A stretch of DNA of 64,000 nt from Sympetrum striolatum (GCA_947579665.1 OX388349.1:72978841-73042840), one strand, 5' to 3'. Positions 38,731-49,777 are shown, numbered from the stretch's first letter. Made by a program: numbers and translations. The notes: a model not told the origin generated them from the letters alone.

Positions 38731-40620
38731 CTGAGGAGAAAGAAGAAACAATGCCGGAGGTAGCAAACGCAACCGTACTCAAGCAGGGAAGAGTATAGTG
38801 GCTCAAGTTTATTAGCAGTCTTGAAGTTTCAATTGGTCAGTGGCTTATATAAAAATTTCACAAGAATGTCTCCGAGTGATTTCGAATTTTTTATTAATAT
38901 GGTTGGTCCAAAAATCTCGAAAAAAGATACAACGTTAAGGAAAGCCATTCCTATTCAAGATAGGCTGGCTCTGACATTACGTTTCTTAGCAAGTGGTCAT
39001 TCATATGTTAAGTCTTCAGTACCTGTTGAAAATATCCAAGCAATCCATCAGCTGCATCATTCCAGAAGTGTGTGATGCTCTCATTGAAAATTTGAAGGCT
39101 TACGTACAGGTAAAGGAAAAGTTTTACTTATTATAACTTAAGAATTTAAAAATCACTTAATATAATACAAATGCATACTATTACATAGAATTGATGCAAA
39201 AAAAACACGAGTAGAGTTATTCAATAAGTCCCCAATTGTCAACATTTTCCTCGGAATACGAGGGAGAATGACTTAGGGAATATAAAGGTAGAAAAGAGTT
39301 TGGAGATTGAATGGAAGGAGTAGTAGAATGTTGAGGTGGATTCATTTGGGGTTGAAAACTTTAGGTAGTAAATTAGGGTGGTGGATGAATTTGGTTATAA
39401 AACCCCAATTAGCTTTTGGAAAGACACCTAATATTTCATTCTGAATTGCACATCTTGTACTTTCACTGTATCTTCTTAGTTTGGCAGCCACCATGTTGCC
39501 GAAATAAAGACACTCATCTTTGCTTTTCTGCGAACATGCAGCTAACAATTCAATAGCCTTTTCAAGGCGTTGGTCTTCCACCTTCTTTCTTTTTCTTGGA
39601 GGCGGTGGAGGCTGGAATTCAATCTGTTCGGCAACTTTTGTTGTAGGCGGTTGTGACTCTGGTTCTTCACCTTCCGTAAACATTCTTTCATTCTATAACT
39701 GAATCAATATAAAATCATTACTATTAAAACAAAACTATTATATCTTTAAATAATAACAGAACAATAATAAAGTTTCATTTAATGACAATGAATTTGCATA
39801 TGACTCTGTTTTACAGATGCCAAAAACAGAAGAGGAATGGCTATCAGTGGCAAAGCAATACGAAGAATTGTGGAATTTCCCACATGCATTGGGGTCAATC
39901 GATGGAAAACATGTGATATTACAGTGCCCAATCAAAAGTGTCAGTCAAACTTCAACTACAAGAATTCCTTCAGTATTGTACTTCTTGCTTTAGTTGATTC
40001 AGGTTGCAACTTTATATTTGTGGACATGGGATGCCTGAAAGTGGGGTTTTTACAAATAAAGAGCTTTACAAAAACTAGAAGAAAAAACACTTTCTATTCC
40101 TCAGCCTTCCCCTTTAAACGGGAGGGAGAGAAATATCCCTTACTTCTTCATTGGAGATGAAGCTTTTCCTTTGAGTGAGAATCTCATGAAAGTTTATCCC
40201 GGTAAACATCAAAAAGGTTCAAAAGAAAGAATTTTCAATTACAGGATTTGCAGAGTACGCAGAATTGTAGAAAATGTATTTGGCATTGCGTCGTCTGCTT
40301 TCCGAGTTCTCCGTAAACCTATGTTCTTAGAGCCAGAAAAAACACAACTTGCCGTAATGACTATTGTTTGCTTACACAATTTCTTGAGGAGACAACTGGA
40401 TTCAGCAAGAATGTATACACCACCAGGGTCTTTCGATTCATTTGAAAATGGTCAATTGATTGAAGGGAGTTGGGGGGCAATGAATAAGGAAAATGCTACT
40501 TCCTTACTTTCTATTTGAAATGTTGCACGTAAGTCATCTATGAAGGCAACAGAAATAAGACAAGAATTAGCTAATAATTTTATGAGTTATAGAGTGGAGT
40601 GGCAAGAAGACTACGCTTAA
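38731..40620 (+). pseudogene. Harbinger transposase (HARBI1-like), decayed, two exons
   Basis: Family role: DDE nuclease that cuts and reinserts the element. The N-terminal part begins with a basic RRKKK stretch and continues through NFTRMSPSDFEFF and GPKISKKDTT. The intron runs 39,110-39,816 (CAG/GTAAAG ... TTTTACAG) in phase 0. Exon 2 carries WNFPHALGSIDGKH with the first catalytic Asp, a VD(M)G segment, GDEAFPL with the second Asp region, and a conserved RRIVENVFG...LHNFLRR tail with the final Glu. Damage seen: in-frame TAG at 38,761; an extra base near 39,010; frame changes near 39,940, near 40,035 and in the A-run near 40,072; TGA at 40,516. The frame resumes after that TGA to a TAA near 40,620. 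It cannot make an active enzyme. Confidence 0.85.
39342..39683 (-). pseudogene. Harbinger MADF/BESS-type accessory protein, C-terminal exon
   Basis: The second Harbinger gene normally encodes a DNA-binding partner that takes the transposase into the nucleus. This segment has a proline-rich, basic linker (PPPPPRKRKK) followed by a helical tail with DECLYFGNMVAAKLRRYSES, typical of the C-terminus of these partners. It lies antisense inside the transposase intron, an arrangement that lets both genes share a compact element. Its N-terminal exon is at 41,144-40,938. The reading frame here is open, but the central part of the protein between the two exons was not found. Confidence 0.65.
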
Positions 40621-40937
40621 AGTTGTCACATTGTCACCGAACTCATTGTGTGTTAGTACTTACTGTGTTTAATGTCTGTTGTGGTTTATTTTTAACCAAA
40701 ATGAAGGTCAGGCTTTTGTAAGCAAACCAGGAGCTTTTTTAAATATCATTGCTTCCTGTAAAGAAATTGAATTATGTATGTACCAATAAAAGGATTTTTC
40801 GTTTGAATTTCATTTTAGAAACTGTCTCGTTTCTTACATTTTCTCATATTAAATGAGGTAAAAGAGGCAGTCATATGCATATAAATATTTCAGGTTGTCG
40901 TTCTCACCTTTTCCTGTTCCAATGCTTTTCTTCATTT

Positions 40938-41144
40938 TCATTTTTTAACCTGAGACATGATAACAAGCAATCCATCTTCTTCTAAACATTCGTCAACGGG
41001 CCTGCTGACTTCATTTGCCTCTTCTTCCCATGCGTCCTGCTTTCTTATTTTTTGGAAGTGCAATGTATTCTTTGGGTCCCAAATCACTTCTTGCTTCTTA
41101 TAAATATCTATTAATTCAAGTGCTTTTTCTTGAGTCCACTCCAT
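40938..41144 (-). pseudogene. Harbinger MADF-type accessory protein, N-terminal exon
   Basis: Starts MEWTQEKALELIDIYKKQE, then VIWDPKNTLHFQKIRKQDAW and NEVSRPVDEC. These are the conserved first two-thirds of a MADF (Myb/SANT-like) DNA-binding domain. After about residue 50 the match degenerates, and the frame stops at 40,938, so the domain's end is damaged or lies across an intron. It is antisense and 3' to the transposase, about 1.3 kb from its own C-terminal exon. Confidence 0.65.
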
Positions 41145-41439
41145 CTCCGAAGAATCACTATTACTAAGTAAATACTAGACAACGCACTGAAGCCCACCAC
41201 TCTACAAGATAACCTCACGAGGAATGACGATACTTGAGCATCCTTTCTTTGGTCCTTTCTCCTATCCTTCTCTGCGATACTATCTCCGTCCCTTCCCTTC
41301 TGGACCGTAACCCGAGTCATCACTTGGAGACATTTCTCGCAACATCCCTTATTCGGCTCTGTCTCAATGGCCCAAGATGCTCTGCAATACTTCCGGCCCC
41401 ATTTCCTCCCACCCTCTTTTCTGCCTATGAAAAAAATTA

Positions 41440-42373
41440 CAATTTTGGGGGGTGACTTCGGCCATGTCTAGGAACGACCAGAAAGTCAATGTTAGGCGTT
41501 TGTATCAAAGGTACGATAAAAATAGCTTAAAAAACATTATAATAATAATTATGATGAAGTCAATAGTAGAAAAATAACAATTAAAAACCCAGCAGAAAAG
41601 TACCAGGCCCTGAGGAGCACTCAGCAAGATGGGAAACATTTGAAGGAAATCGGAGCCCATACAGTGTTTCTTCGTGAAGAAGAGATTAAATTAGTGGAAG
41701 TGCTGTTAAATTTTCTATAAGAATTCAAATTTTATAAATCCAAATATCCAAATTTTAGTACAAACGTATTTGAACAGTAAAAAGTAAATGTTCAGTGCTT
41801 TGACAATAATTCCAGCAATTGTTTGGGTTCGGAGATTCATTAGTAGAAACAAAGGCTCTAAGGCTTTTTAAAAAAATTAAAAGGGTTCGAATGACAGTGA
41901 GTAGAAGTTTTCTACAAGAATTTTTCATTATTTTTGTTTTTGGAGGAAAAAGTTTAAAAAATGTAAAAAAGCTATTTTTCTTTTGAAAATTTGTAAATAA
42001 AGTGGAAAAACGTTATTATAAGTCAATAACTTCTTATCTCAGTGCCTATTAAACAATAGATTAAATATAATAATAATTTAAACATTTTAAAATAAAAATG
42101 TTAGTAATATTAGTCATATAGTTAATTATATAGGTGATATTTAGGAAACATATTTAGTGGTCGAAGTCACCCCGTCGGTTGGGGCACCTGCGGCCGCTAT
42201 TCTTTATTTTTTTTAAACAAATTCTGTTGCTTTAAGAAAAAGTTTTAAATAATATTTGTATGAATAAGAATTACTTCCATTTAATTTAAATTTTCTGTGC
42301 ATACAGAATGTAATTGAATAGAGAAATATTTTAAAAAATCTCTAAAAACGGCCGAAGTCACCCCATTCTACAG
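41440..42373 (+). mobile_element. Pogo/Tigger-like element nested in the Harbinger element
   Basis: Bounded by TA on both sides (41,438-41,439 and 42,374-42,375), as for the Tc1/mariner/pogo superfamily. The termini are 24-bp inverted repeats, identical over GGGGTGACTTCGGCC and matching at 17 of 24 positions overall. An extra internal copy of that motif, GGTCGAAGTCACCCC, lies at 42,159-42,173. At 934 bp it is too short for a complete transposase. The interior is AT-rich beyond 41.72 kb. Confidence 0.7.
41464..41719 (+). pseudogene. N-terminal remnant of a pogo-like transposase (HTH-psq type)
   Basis: Just inside the left terminus, ATGTCTAGGAACG opens a frame with a YDKNSLKN segment. After a frame change at an ATT run (about 41,550) it continues through ITIKNPAEKYQAL and GAHTVFLREEEIKLVEVLL to a TAA near 41,720. 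Spacing and motifs fit the helix-turn-helix region that binds the termini in pogo/Tigger transposases, followed by the start of the CENP-B-like second domain. The DDE catalytic region is missing. Identity is inferred from pattern only. Confidence 0.5.
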
Positions 42374-43214
42374 TATGGCAGAGGAATGGACCGTGCTTAG
42401 TCAACACGTCCAGACTTGCACGGCCCGTAACCGTATCATCTCTTTGATGTGACGGTGAAATACCGACACCGCTCCGGAACAGGCCGTATCGTATCCCCGT
42501 AGCAAACCTTTGTTACAAGTCATTGCAACGGGTTCCGTCGACACTGCTATGATACGAAGATACGATACAGAGATACGCAACTAGTGTGGACCCAGCATTA
42601 AAGTCTCGAACAAACAAATTGCACAGAATTAAAATGTCATGAGAAAAGTTAAATATTGTAACATTCTTAAACATGTTATTTTTAGAGGATACTCTTCGAG
42701 CAATTACTTTCAGCTAATATCACACAGCAGGGGCGGATCCAGGTGTAAATTTTGGGGAGGAAACTTCCGGGAAGGGCCATAGCAAGTGGGGGGGATCAAG
42801 GGGTTCACCCCCCTCAAATTTTGGGTTACAGTCTAAAGTGAACCTCCCGAAAATAATAATATTATAAATAATGATAAGGGATGTTATTTTTCACTGACAT
42901 CAGGGGTAGAGTCCGACCCCCCTCCAAGTTAACACCTAAAAATTACTACGAAATAAAATCTATGACGAAAATAATTATGACAGTTAACTGGCTATAAACT
43001 AAAACTTACCATGCAAAATTAACTTTAATTGCCAGTTTGCAGCAAAAAAGAGGATGTCGTAGCCGAATCCGATGTATACTCTCAGCTGTCTAATGCGACA
43101 CTAAAATGAACTTTAGCTTCAGTCGTTCGAGGGAGAAGAGGAGTAGACAAAGTAGAGCTTCCAGTGAAAAGCAGTCGCCGATTTCAAACATTGTGTTTCT
43201 TCCTTACAACTAGG

Positions 43215-46200
43215 CGTTACAATGTTGTCTCACGGTCAGCATTGCCACCGCGACTGGTAATCCCGATAAAGTTAAAATACACGGGCAACTCTCAGTTCCT
43301 GGAATTTCTCACCACGACTTGCTCTTTCTTTCTTATTCCCTCTAAGTACCAAAAATAGATCTAAATACATTCGCTGCCGAGACTTTAAAGGCATCAACTT
43401 TAACGAATTCTTGAATGACGCTAAATTACTACCATGGCAGGAGATAGAATACACTGACGATGTTGACACAAAAGTAGATATCTTAAATAACCATATGTTA
43501 AAATTAATAAATGTTCATGCTCCCATCAGAACGATACGAGTTACTAAGCCTCACGCTCCCTGGCTAACTGCAGAGATAAAACAAATGATGACGAAGCGCG
43601 ACTCCACTTTCCGTAAATTTAAACGCGCAAAAAGTACAGTGGAATTTGAGTATTACAAAAAGCTAAGAAATAAGACCAAACAAATGATACGAAATGCAAA
43701 AATTAAACTTGCCCATGCTATTTCAAAGGATAGCGGCTCCTCTTCAACACTGTGGAAAAATTTGCGCAAACTTGGGATTGGAAAATCGAAGGAATCATCT
43801 CCTCTTCATAACATCTCCCTCGATAAGTTAAGTAAAACATTTTCTCGCCCACCGTCAATTATCGATGCAGAACAGAAGCGTCAAGAGTTAGATCTTCTTC
43901 AACAACAAATGACCCCTTTTCGTGGCTATCCTAAATTCTTTTTCAAACCGGTAACGCAGCTCGAAGTGCTAAGAGCCATAAAAAATCTCAAGTCTCAAAC
44001 CCAATGAGCAGACGATATTCCGTTATTACTAGTTGACAAAATCTGTATCTTAATCTTACCTATGATCACAAACATTTATAATCACTCTCTTCTCCAGGGA
44101 AAGTTTCCAAATCCATGGAAACGCGCGTTGATACGGCCATTGCCCAAAAATCTCAAATCAAATCCCATTGAGTATCGTCCAATCAGTTTCCTCCCGGTGT
44201 TATCTAAAGCATTCGAGAAAATTGTTCTTGGTCAAGTTACTGATTTCCTCACCCAAAACTTGATACTTGATCCTTTGCAATCAGGTTTTCGGAAAAATTA
44301 TAGTACTACAACTGCGTTAGTAAAAATCACTGACGATATCCGACGATCCATGGATCATAAGAAATTAATAACCTCAATTCTTCTTGACTTTCGTAAAGCT
44401 TTTGACTCAATCAACGCAGATATTTTGATTGCCAAAATACTCATCATGGGGTTTTCTAAATATCCGCCGATTGGTTTGAGTCTTATCTTCACAAACGCCA
44501 AACTAGAGTTGTATCTCATGACTCCTCCTAATGGTTGACGGTAAACCGTGGACTTCCGCAAGGTTCCATACTCGGCCCATTGATGTTTTCTCTTTTTATA
44601 AATAATTGCCCTCAAGTTATTAAATTTTGTAAATTTCATTTATACGCTGATGGTTTGCAAATCTACATAGATTCACCTGTGTCAAAATTCACGGACTCAA
44701 TAACTCGCGTCAAACATGACCTTACTAAAATACATGAATGGAGTAAGAAAAACTTTCTCACTATAAATCTGTCTAAGTCACAAGCTGTCATAATTGGTCA
44801 CCCAAAACTATTAAATTCATTTGATCGAAGCAACATTCCAACACCAATCCTAAATGGATCGAAAATCCCATATGGCAGCTCAGTAACAAACCTAGGTGTT
44901 ATCATAAACGAAAACCTCTCATGGTCCAAGCAAGTAATTCAAATATTTAAAAGAGTATATTCATCTCTTCGCTCTCTTAGACAATCAGGAGATTTTTTAT
45001 CTCCACCTCTGAAAGCCAAACTTGTAAATTCGTTGATCATGCCGCACTTTGATAATGGAGATGTAGTGTACCAGGATATATCCGGAGAATTAGCTCTGAA
45101 GTTACAAAGAGCACAGAACGCATCTATAAGATTTATTTTTAAGTTACAAAAGTATGATCATGTCTCTGAATCATACAAAAAATTATGCTGGGTAATCTAG
45201 AAGGAAATTGCATGTACTATCTATTGTTTATAGTATTCTAACTACGCAAAAGCCAGAGTACATTGCTTTGGAATTCGTGAACATATTTTCTGTCCATAGG
45301 TGCAACACAAGAGGTTGCGACAACTTACTCATTCCACATCAAAAAACCGAAATTTTTCATAACTCATTTATCGTAACTGCGAGCAAGCTTTGGAACATCC
45401 TTCCCCTTGAAATTAAGTCCTCTATCACAACTTGCGCTTTTAAAAGTAAATTTTGCACTTATCTTATGGGAAACGATCTCCCTATTTAAAGAGTCATTTC
45501 TACTCTTAGCGGCAACGCACAGAAATTTCATCCTCCTACTGATTTTAAATCTAATCGCCAAAGCACTGTGAATCTCAGCATTATATACTATTCTTCTCTA
45601 CTGGTTCTCTCCAAATCTCTAAAACCCTTCACTACAAACGTCACTGCAACATGAAAATCATGTCTCTGGTCCTTGTTTTTTCCTTAAATTTACGTTTTAT
45701 ACTTTCTTTCAATTTGTACTTATATACTTCATGTACTGTTTTACTGACACCATATTATTTACGTTTTTACATATTTTTGACTTTATACTATATGTACGCA
45801 TTGAACATGTTAATATTATATATAAACATTGTGTACCATCGAAGTGTACAATTGAGATATTTTGTCTTCAATTTTCATATATTTATTGCTGTTGTAAATA
45901 AAATTATCTTTTCTTTATTCTAATAATAAAAGTCTTTTCTCATCTGGTTCCTATCCCTATTTTGTGTTGGTATCTAAGTTTTATGTAATATTGACTACGT
46001 ATTTATGCTTTAAAAGATGTATACCCTTATTATATTATGTTCTAATGTAAATGGTTGGCATTTATTTAAATGTCAATATGACTATGTTTATTGATGTATC
46101 CTATATATGTACCTATTGATAGTGTATTTATAAAATGTAATCATGTTTCTTACCATCTTTTTAGTTATGACTATCGGTAGGTTTGCGCAGGTTTTTCACA

Positions 46201-46412
46201 CCCCCCTTCTTAGTGGGTGTTTTCCTGCAGTGGATACATTTTTTTTTCCTAAGAATTTCTTAGGTTTTTTAAATCCACAATTTCTTCTCATATCTTTTTC
46301 ATACTATCTCTTTAAATCAATTATTTATGTATTGTAAGACGATGGGTTAGATGGAAGAGGAGACTTTTAGTCTCAATCTTGCCCGAATAAAGCCGTTTTA
46401 TTATTATTATTA
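43215..46412 (+). mobile_element. Non-LTR retrotransposon 1 (CR1/Jockey superfamily), 5'-truncated
   Basis: Inserted in the hAT element. It begins within the C-terminal end of the endonuclease domain (SVPGISHHDLLFLSYSL region, 43,290-43,350) and runs through the reverse transcriptase and C-terminal region. A 3' untranslated segment of about 900 bp follows, with an AATAAAG signal and a (TTA)n tail at 46,397-46,412. Retrotransposon 3 (61.3 kb) has the same kind of tail. 5' truncation is the normal outcome of target-primed reverse transcription. Confidence 0.85.
43230..45489 (+). pseudogene. LINE 1 ORF2 (endonuclease end plus reverse transcriptase), broken
   Basis: Order seen: endonuclease tail; a linker with ETAEIKQMM-type basic helices (PWLTAEIKQMMTKRD); RT motifs IRPLPK and YRPISFLPVLSKAFEK; SGFRKNYSTTTAL; LDFRKAFDS (first catalytic Asp); GLPQGSILGPLMF; then the active-site motif; then a C-terminal RLWN-type segment (ASKLWNILPLE). 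Damage: TAA at 43,350, TGA at 44,005, a frame change near 44,455, TAA near 44,529, a stop at 45,198. The catalytic YADD is YADG (44,643-44,654), so the polymerase site itself is lost. Confidence 0.85.
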
Positions 46413-46477
46413 TGTGGGCTACGGCCACGTCCAGTGACGGGTCTGATTTTGTGTCCGCTACTTGTGTGTTTGTATAA

Positions 46478-48262
46478 AAGGTGAGAAATTTTGAATGTGA
46501 GGGCATAGGAAGAAGTAAAATCAGAGCATTGTCGAACAAAAATGGAAAAGATATGTTTGGAGAAAAATAAGTAAGGGAAAGGTGGAAGGAGTATACAGAA
46601 GACCTGTATGAGGCAAGGGAGAAACCAGATATTGTGGACATAGAAAAAGAGCTGGAGGTAGAAGAGGAGGAGAGAGACCCAAGAATAATGAGATCGGAGA
46701 TAATGCAAGCAATGAAGAACATGAAAAATGGAAAGGCGACAGGAATAGACGAACTGCCAATAGAATTCTTTAAGTGTTTAGAGGGTGAGGGTGTAAAGGA
46801 AAAAGTAGAATTGTGCAATAAGGTCCATGATACTGGAATATGGCCGGATGACTGTCAAGACAATTATGGTGCCAATCCCAAAAAAAGCAGGCACCAAAAA
46901 GTGCGAGGAACACAGAACAATAAGTATCATAGCCCATGCTGCAAAAATACTACTAAGGGTATTGAATCAAAGACTCCCTAGGAGTAATGGGAAAGAATAT
47001 AGGAGGGGAATGATTTGGCTATAAGAGGAAGGGGCACTAGAGAAGCTATTGGTCTATTGCGAATAGTTGGAGAAAGATACCGGGAAAGAGGAAAAGGAGT
47101 AAGCTTATTTCATTGATTTGGAGAAAGCTTTCGATAGGGTCAAGTGGAATAAGTTAATGAAAATTCTTAACATAAAGAGAGTAGATTGGAAGGACAGGAG
47201 GCTGATCAGGGAATTGTATAGAACCCAGAAAGTGGCAGTGAAAGTTAATGGAAAATTGAGTCGATGGAATTGGGTCGAGGGGTAAGGCAGGGCTGTTGTC
47301 TTTCCTCAACATTATTTAACCTCTATGTTGAGGATATGATCACCAATACCCTGGATGAGTAAAAAGGGATAAGTATTGGAGGAAGAGAAATAAAATGCAT
47401 CAGATTTGCTGATGATATGGTTATCTTGGCCTATGACAACCAGGCACTCCAAGGAATAATAAGATGTTTAGAAGAAGAAATGGAAAAATATGGGATGAGA
47501 ATAAACGCTAGTATAACAAAAGTTATGAGAGTGAATGACGGAGAAGTTGTCAATGTTGTGACAAATGAGGGAAGGAAGGCTCCCGGATAGTCATGTGGAC
47601 ATCGCGTTTGCCTTTGGTGAAAGCGGTCCCGGGTTCGATTCCTGGTGGGGGCCAATGTGCGAAATGACCTAAGCTGTCGAAGCACTTTTAACAATACTAC
47701 TACTACTATGAGGGAAGGAGAATAGAGCAGGTTAAAAGGTAGATTGAAAGAGTAGTACAGGGATCAAGAAAAGAATAGCTATGGCAAAGGAAGCCTTCTA
47801 TAAGAAGAGAAATGTGCTGCGCAGTAGTATTAATCTAGAACTGAGGAAGAGATTGATGAAATGTTATGTATGAAGCATTATGTTATATGGATGCGAAACA
47901 TGGACCTTGGGAAGAAAAGAGAAGGATAGGATTGATGCTTTTGAAATGTGGGTGTGGAGGAAGATGGAGAGAATAAAATGGGAGGATGGAATAAGAAATG
48001 ATTACTCCGCACAATAGAGAAAAGAAAAGGAAGCTGGATCGGACATATTGTAAGGGGGAAGGGGATTCTAACAGCCATTGAAGGAATGGTGGAAGGAAAA
48101 AAGAGAAGAAGGAAGAAGAAAGCTAAACTTAATAGATGAAGTGAAGAGAGGATTATACAAGAAGCCCAAAGAAGAGGCCCGGGGCAGGGTTAAGCAGAAA
48201 CAATTGTGGTTTATGGTACCTGCTGACAGGCAGAATACCAGAAGAAGATGAAGATGAGAAAG
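46478..48262 (+). mobile_element. Non-LTR retrotransposon 2 (RTE-like), truncated and decayed
   Basis: Starts abruptly about 65 bp after the tail of LINE 1, in the same orientation, and ends in a purine-rich AGAAGAAGATGAAGATGAG tail where hAT sequence resumes. RT motifs run in order: NMKNGKATGIDELPIEF; TIMVPIPKKAGTKKCEEHRT with ISIIAHAAKILLR; LEKAFDRVKWNK; RQGCCLSSTLFNLYVED; and CIRFADDMVIL with FADD intact (about 47,405). A C-terminal block reads YGCETWTLG and FEMWVWRKME. Frame changes are frequent (near 46,850, 46,975, 47,100, 47,280). The endonuclease part is absent. A SINE interrupts it at 47,577-47,707. The short stretch 46,413-46,477 is unassigned. Confidence 0.8.
47577..47707 (+). mobile_element. 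tRNA-derived SINE inserted in LINE 2
   Basis: A 131-bp insertion flanked by a 12-bp target duplication ATGAGGGAAGGA (47,565-47,576 and 47,708-47,719). LINE 2 coding sequence continues across it. The head has a tRNA-like layout: GGCTCCC pairs with GGGGGCC as a 7-bp acceptor stem, an A-box-like TAGTCATGTGG, and a B box GGTTCGATTCC. The tRNA-unrelated tail ends in (ACT)n. The anticodon arm is too degraded to name the parental tRNA. It would have been transcribed by RNA polymerase III and mobilised by LINE proteins. Confidence 0.85.
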
Positions 48263-48512
48263 AGACTTGTGCGAACTCCTCCATTTGAAACAACGTTTAG
48301 CTATGAGTGGCGCGACTCGGAAGCAGCACAGAGTGGCCTCATGTAACAGCAAGAGAATGCGACAACATTAACTCCAACAACCATCACACGTCATCTATAG
48401 ACAACGCTCGGTTTAAAAGTATTAAATTATTGGCTTTGGAAAATATATTCTCTTGGATTTGGGGGAGAAATTTCCCCCTTCCATCCCCCCTGGATCCGTC
48501 ACTGTCACACAG

Positions 48513-48906
48513 TACCTAGCAGGTATTTCTTGGAATTGGGATGATGTATTTGATACACCCATACTTATAAGTTCTATTCAGATTAATTATAGTTAATCTG
48601 AATAAAACGAGTGATATCAAATTCTTTCCACCAACAAACTTTATCATTTTACCAAACAATTTGTTTCATGTAAGATGGTATGGCAGCTTATATTGCCTTT
48701 CTAAGAACTTAGTGTTGGAAAAGTTATCATAAACTCCTAAACATCAACTCCAATATCATCAAGCCATGTGATAAAACTATTATGTAGTGTTTTACTATTA
48801 CTTCATTGAATATCAAGAGAAAGAAAAACTTGCATAGGGAATTTTTCTCCTGAAAGCTCTTCGTTTTCCTCTTCTTTATCAATTGACAAAAGAAGCTGTC
48901 ACTCAC
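48513..48906. other. AT-rich unique sequence, nothing further seen
   Basis: Host flank to the right of the hAT element. No coding, repeat or RNA signal is recognised. Confidence 0.4.
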
Positions 48907-48999
48907 AAGGCACAGAACTTGAAGCAGAGAATTAGATGTTGCTTTCCTGATCAATTCGTCACCAAGTAAGTCGATCCTCAAAAAATTAACCACAAAATT
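48907..48999 (-). CDS. Candidate internal exon, 93 bp, phase 0-0
   Basis: On the minus strand a good acceptor (TTTCTATCTCTAG, ending at 49,000) precedes an open frame of 31 codons ending at CTT/GTGAGT (donor 48,906). The translation includes NFVVNFLRIDLLGDE and KATSNSLLQVLCL. It enters and leaves in phase 0, compatible with the exon at 63,040-62,903, which also ends in phase 0. The frame stays open well beyond the donor, so the 3' border is uncertain. No homology is recognised. It conflicts in phase with the candidate exon at 49,778, so at most one chain of these exons is right. Confidence 0.33.
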
Positions 49000-49002
49000 C
49001 TA

Positions 49003-49777
49003 GAGATAGAAATTAAATTTCAAATAAATGCACTGACAATTAATGTTATACCACCCAATAATAGGGCTACATCACTAACCCAACAGTTACTTAAGTATTT
49101 TATGAAGAATAAGTTATTGCAGTACCGATGAATATCATGAATAAACTTTAACATGTTTTACGGCATCAAATCATTGATTTCACATAATTTTCACACATTT
49201 AATTGATTTCAAGTTACTTCTGGACGAATTATGACAGTAGCCTTATCTTTAAATGAACTTTCGCGTTGCAGGATGATGCTAATTATAACCTTCAGCCAGA
49301 AAAATCAGCCGCAGCATCTCCACACTGCAGAGACTAAATTTAGCGTGTTGCTGTACCGAAGGTAAAATTACTGTTACAAAAACTAGAAGGAGATGGGTTT
49401 ATGCGTTTATTGCAGTTAAAGCATTATATGGACAAACGTGGCCGACATCCGAGAGAGAGAGAATGAGCGACCGATGCTCGCACACTCGCAGCGTGGGGAA
49501 AAGTCGTGGATAAGCAGCTGATGATATCACAATCGCTGCGAAGGAGGGAGTGCTGATTAAGCATCTGACGATATAACAATCTTAGAGCAGGAGAGAGTGT
49601 ACGAGGCCTCAAGGTTGAAAGAGTTTTCATTTCCTTGGCTTGCTTGTGGCCACTACAGGGTAACTATGGTAGTAAAAATCTCATTGGCATTAAATCATGC
49701 ATTTCGACATTTAATAATATTATATTAATCGTGTCTTAAAATAAAATACAGCAAAACAAGTAAGCAAATAAACTTAC
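49003..49777. other. Unique sequence with a short GA-rich, partly duplicated tract
   Basis: At 49,440-49,620, GAGAGAGAGAATG and a near-duplicate pair (AAGCAGCTGATGATATCACAATC and AAGCATCTGACGATATAACAATC, about 50 bp apart) form a short local duplication. Nothing else is supported. Confidence 0.4.

Larger units (their letters stand above)
38518..42597 (+). mobile_element. PIF/Harbinger DNA transposon, complete but inactive
   Basis: The element is bounded by a 3-bp target duplication TTA (38,515-38,517 and 42,598-42,600), the normal Harbinger preference. The terminal inverted repeats match at 21 of 26 positions; the shared core reads TCCACACT and GCGTATC. GTATC-type motifs recur in both subterminal regions. 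Inside are the two genes expected of the family: a DDE transposase (plus strand) and a MADF/Myb-like partner (minus strand). Both are broken. A pogo-like element is inserted near the right end. Flanks on both sides are unique AT-rich DNA. Confidence 0.85.
42728..48504. mobile_element. hAT-like element (non-autonomous), split by LINE insertions
   Basis: An 8-bp target duplication TCACACAG occurs at 42,720-42,727 and 48,505-48,512. The termini CAGGGGCGGATCCAGG (left) and CAGTGACGGATCCAGG (right, inverted) match at 14 of 16 bases. Both are hallmarks of hAT transposons. The hAT sequence itself is only about 490 bp on the left and 245 bp on the right, with G-rich runs near each end. The remaining roughly 5 kb are two retrotransposon fragments in the same orientation. 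No hAT transposase is visible. Confidence 0.8.

Noticed and set aside
39520..39702. Plus-strand frame in the transposase intron
   Set aside because: It is the antisense of the MADF-like C-terminal exon, whose residues are conserved on the other strand.
45651..46337. Hydrophobic frames downstream of LINE 1
   Set aside because: They lie in the LINE's AT-rich 3' untranslated region before the (TTA)n tail and have no recognised homology.
46321..46818. Overlapping minus-strand frames of up to 165 codons
   Set aside because: Antisense shadows of LINE 2, whose plus-strand RT motifs are clear.
47591..47660. Functional tRNA gene
   Set aside because: Acceptor stem and B box are tRNA-like, but the anticodon arm does not form, and the body has a target duplication and an (ACT)n tail, so it is a SINE.
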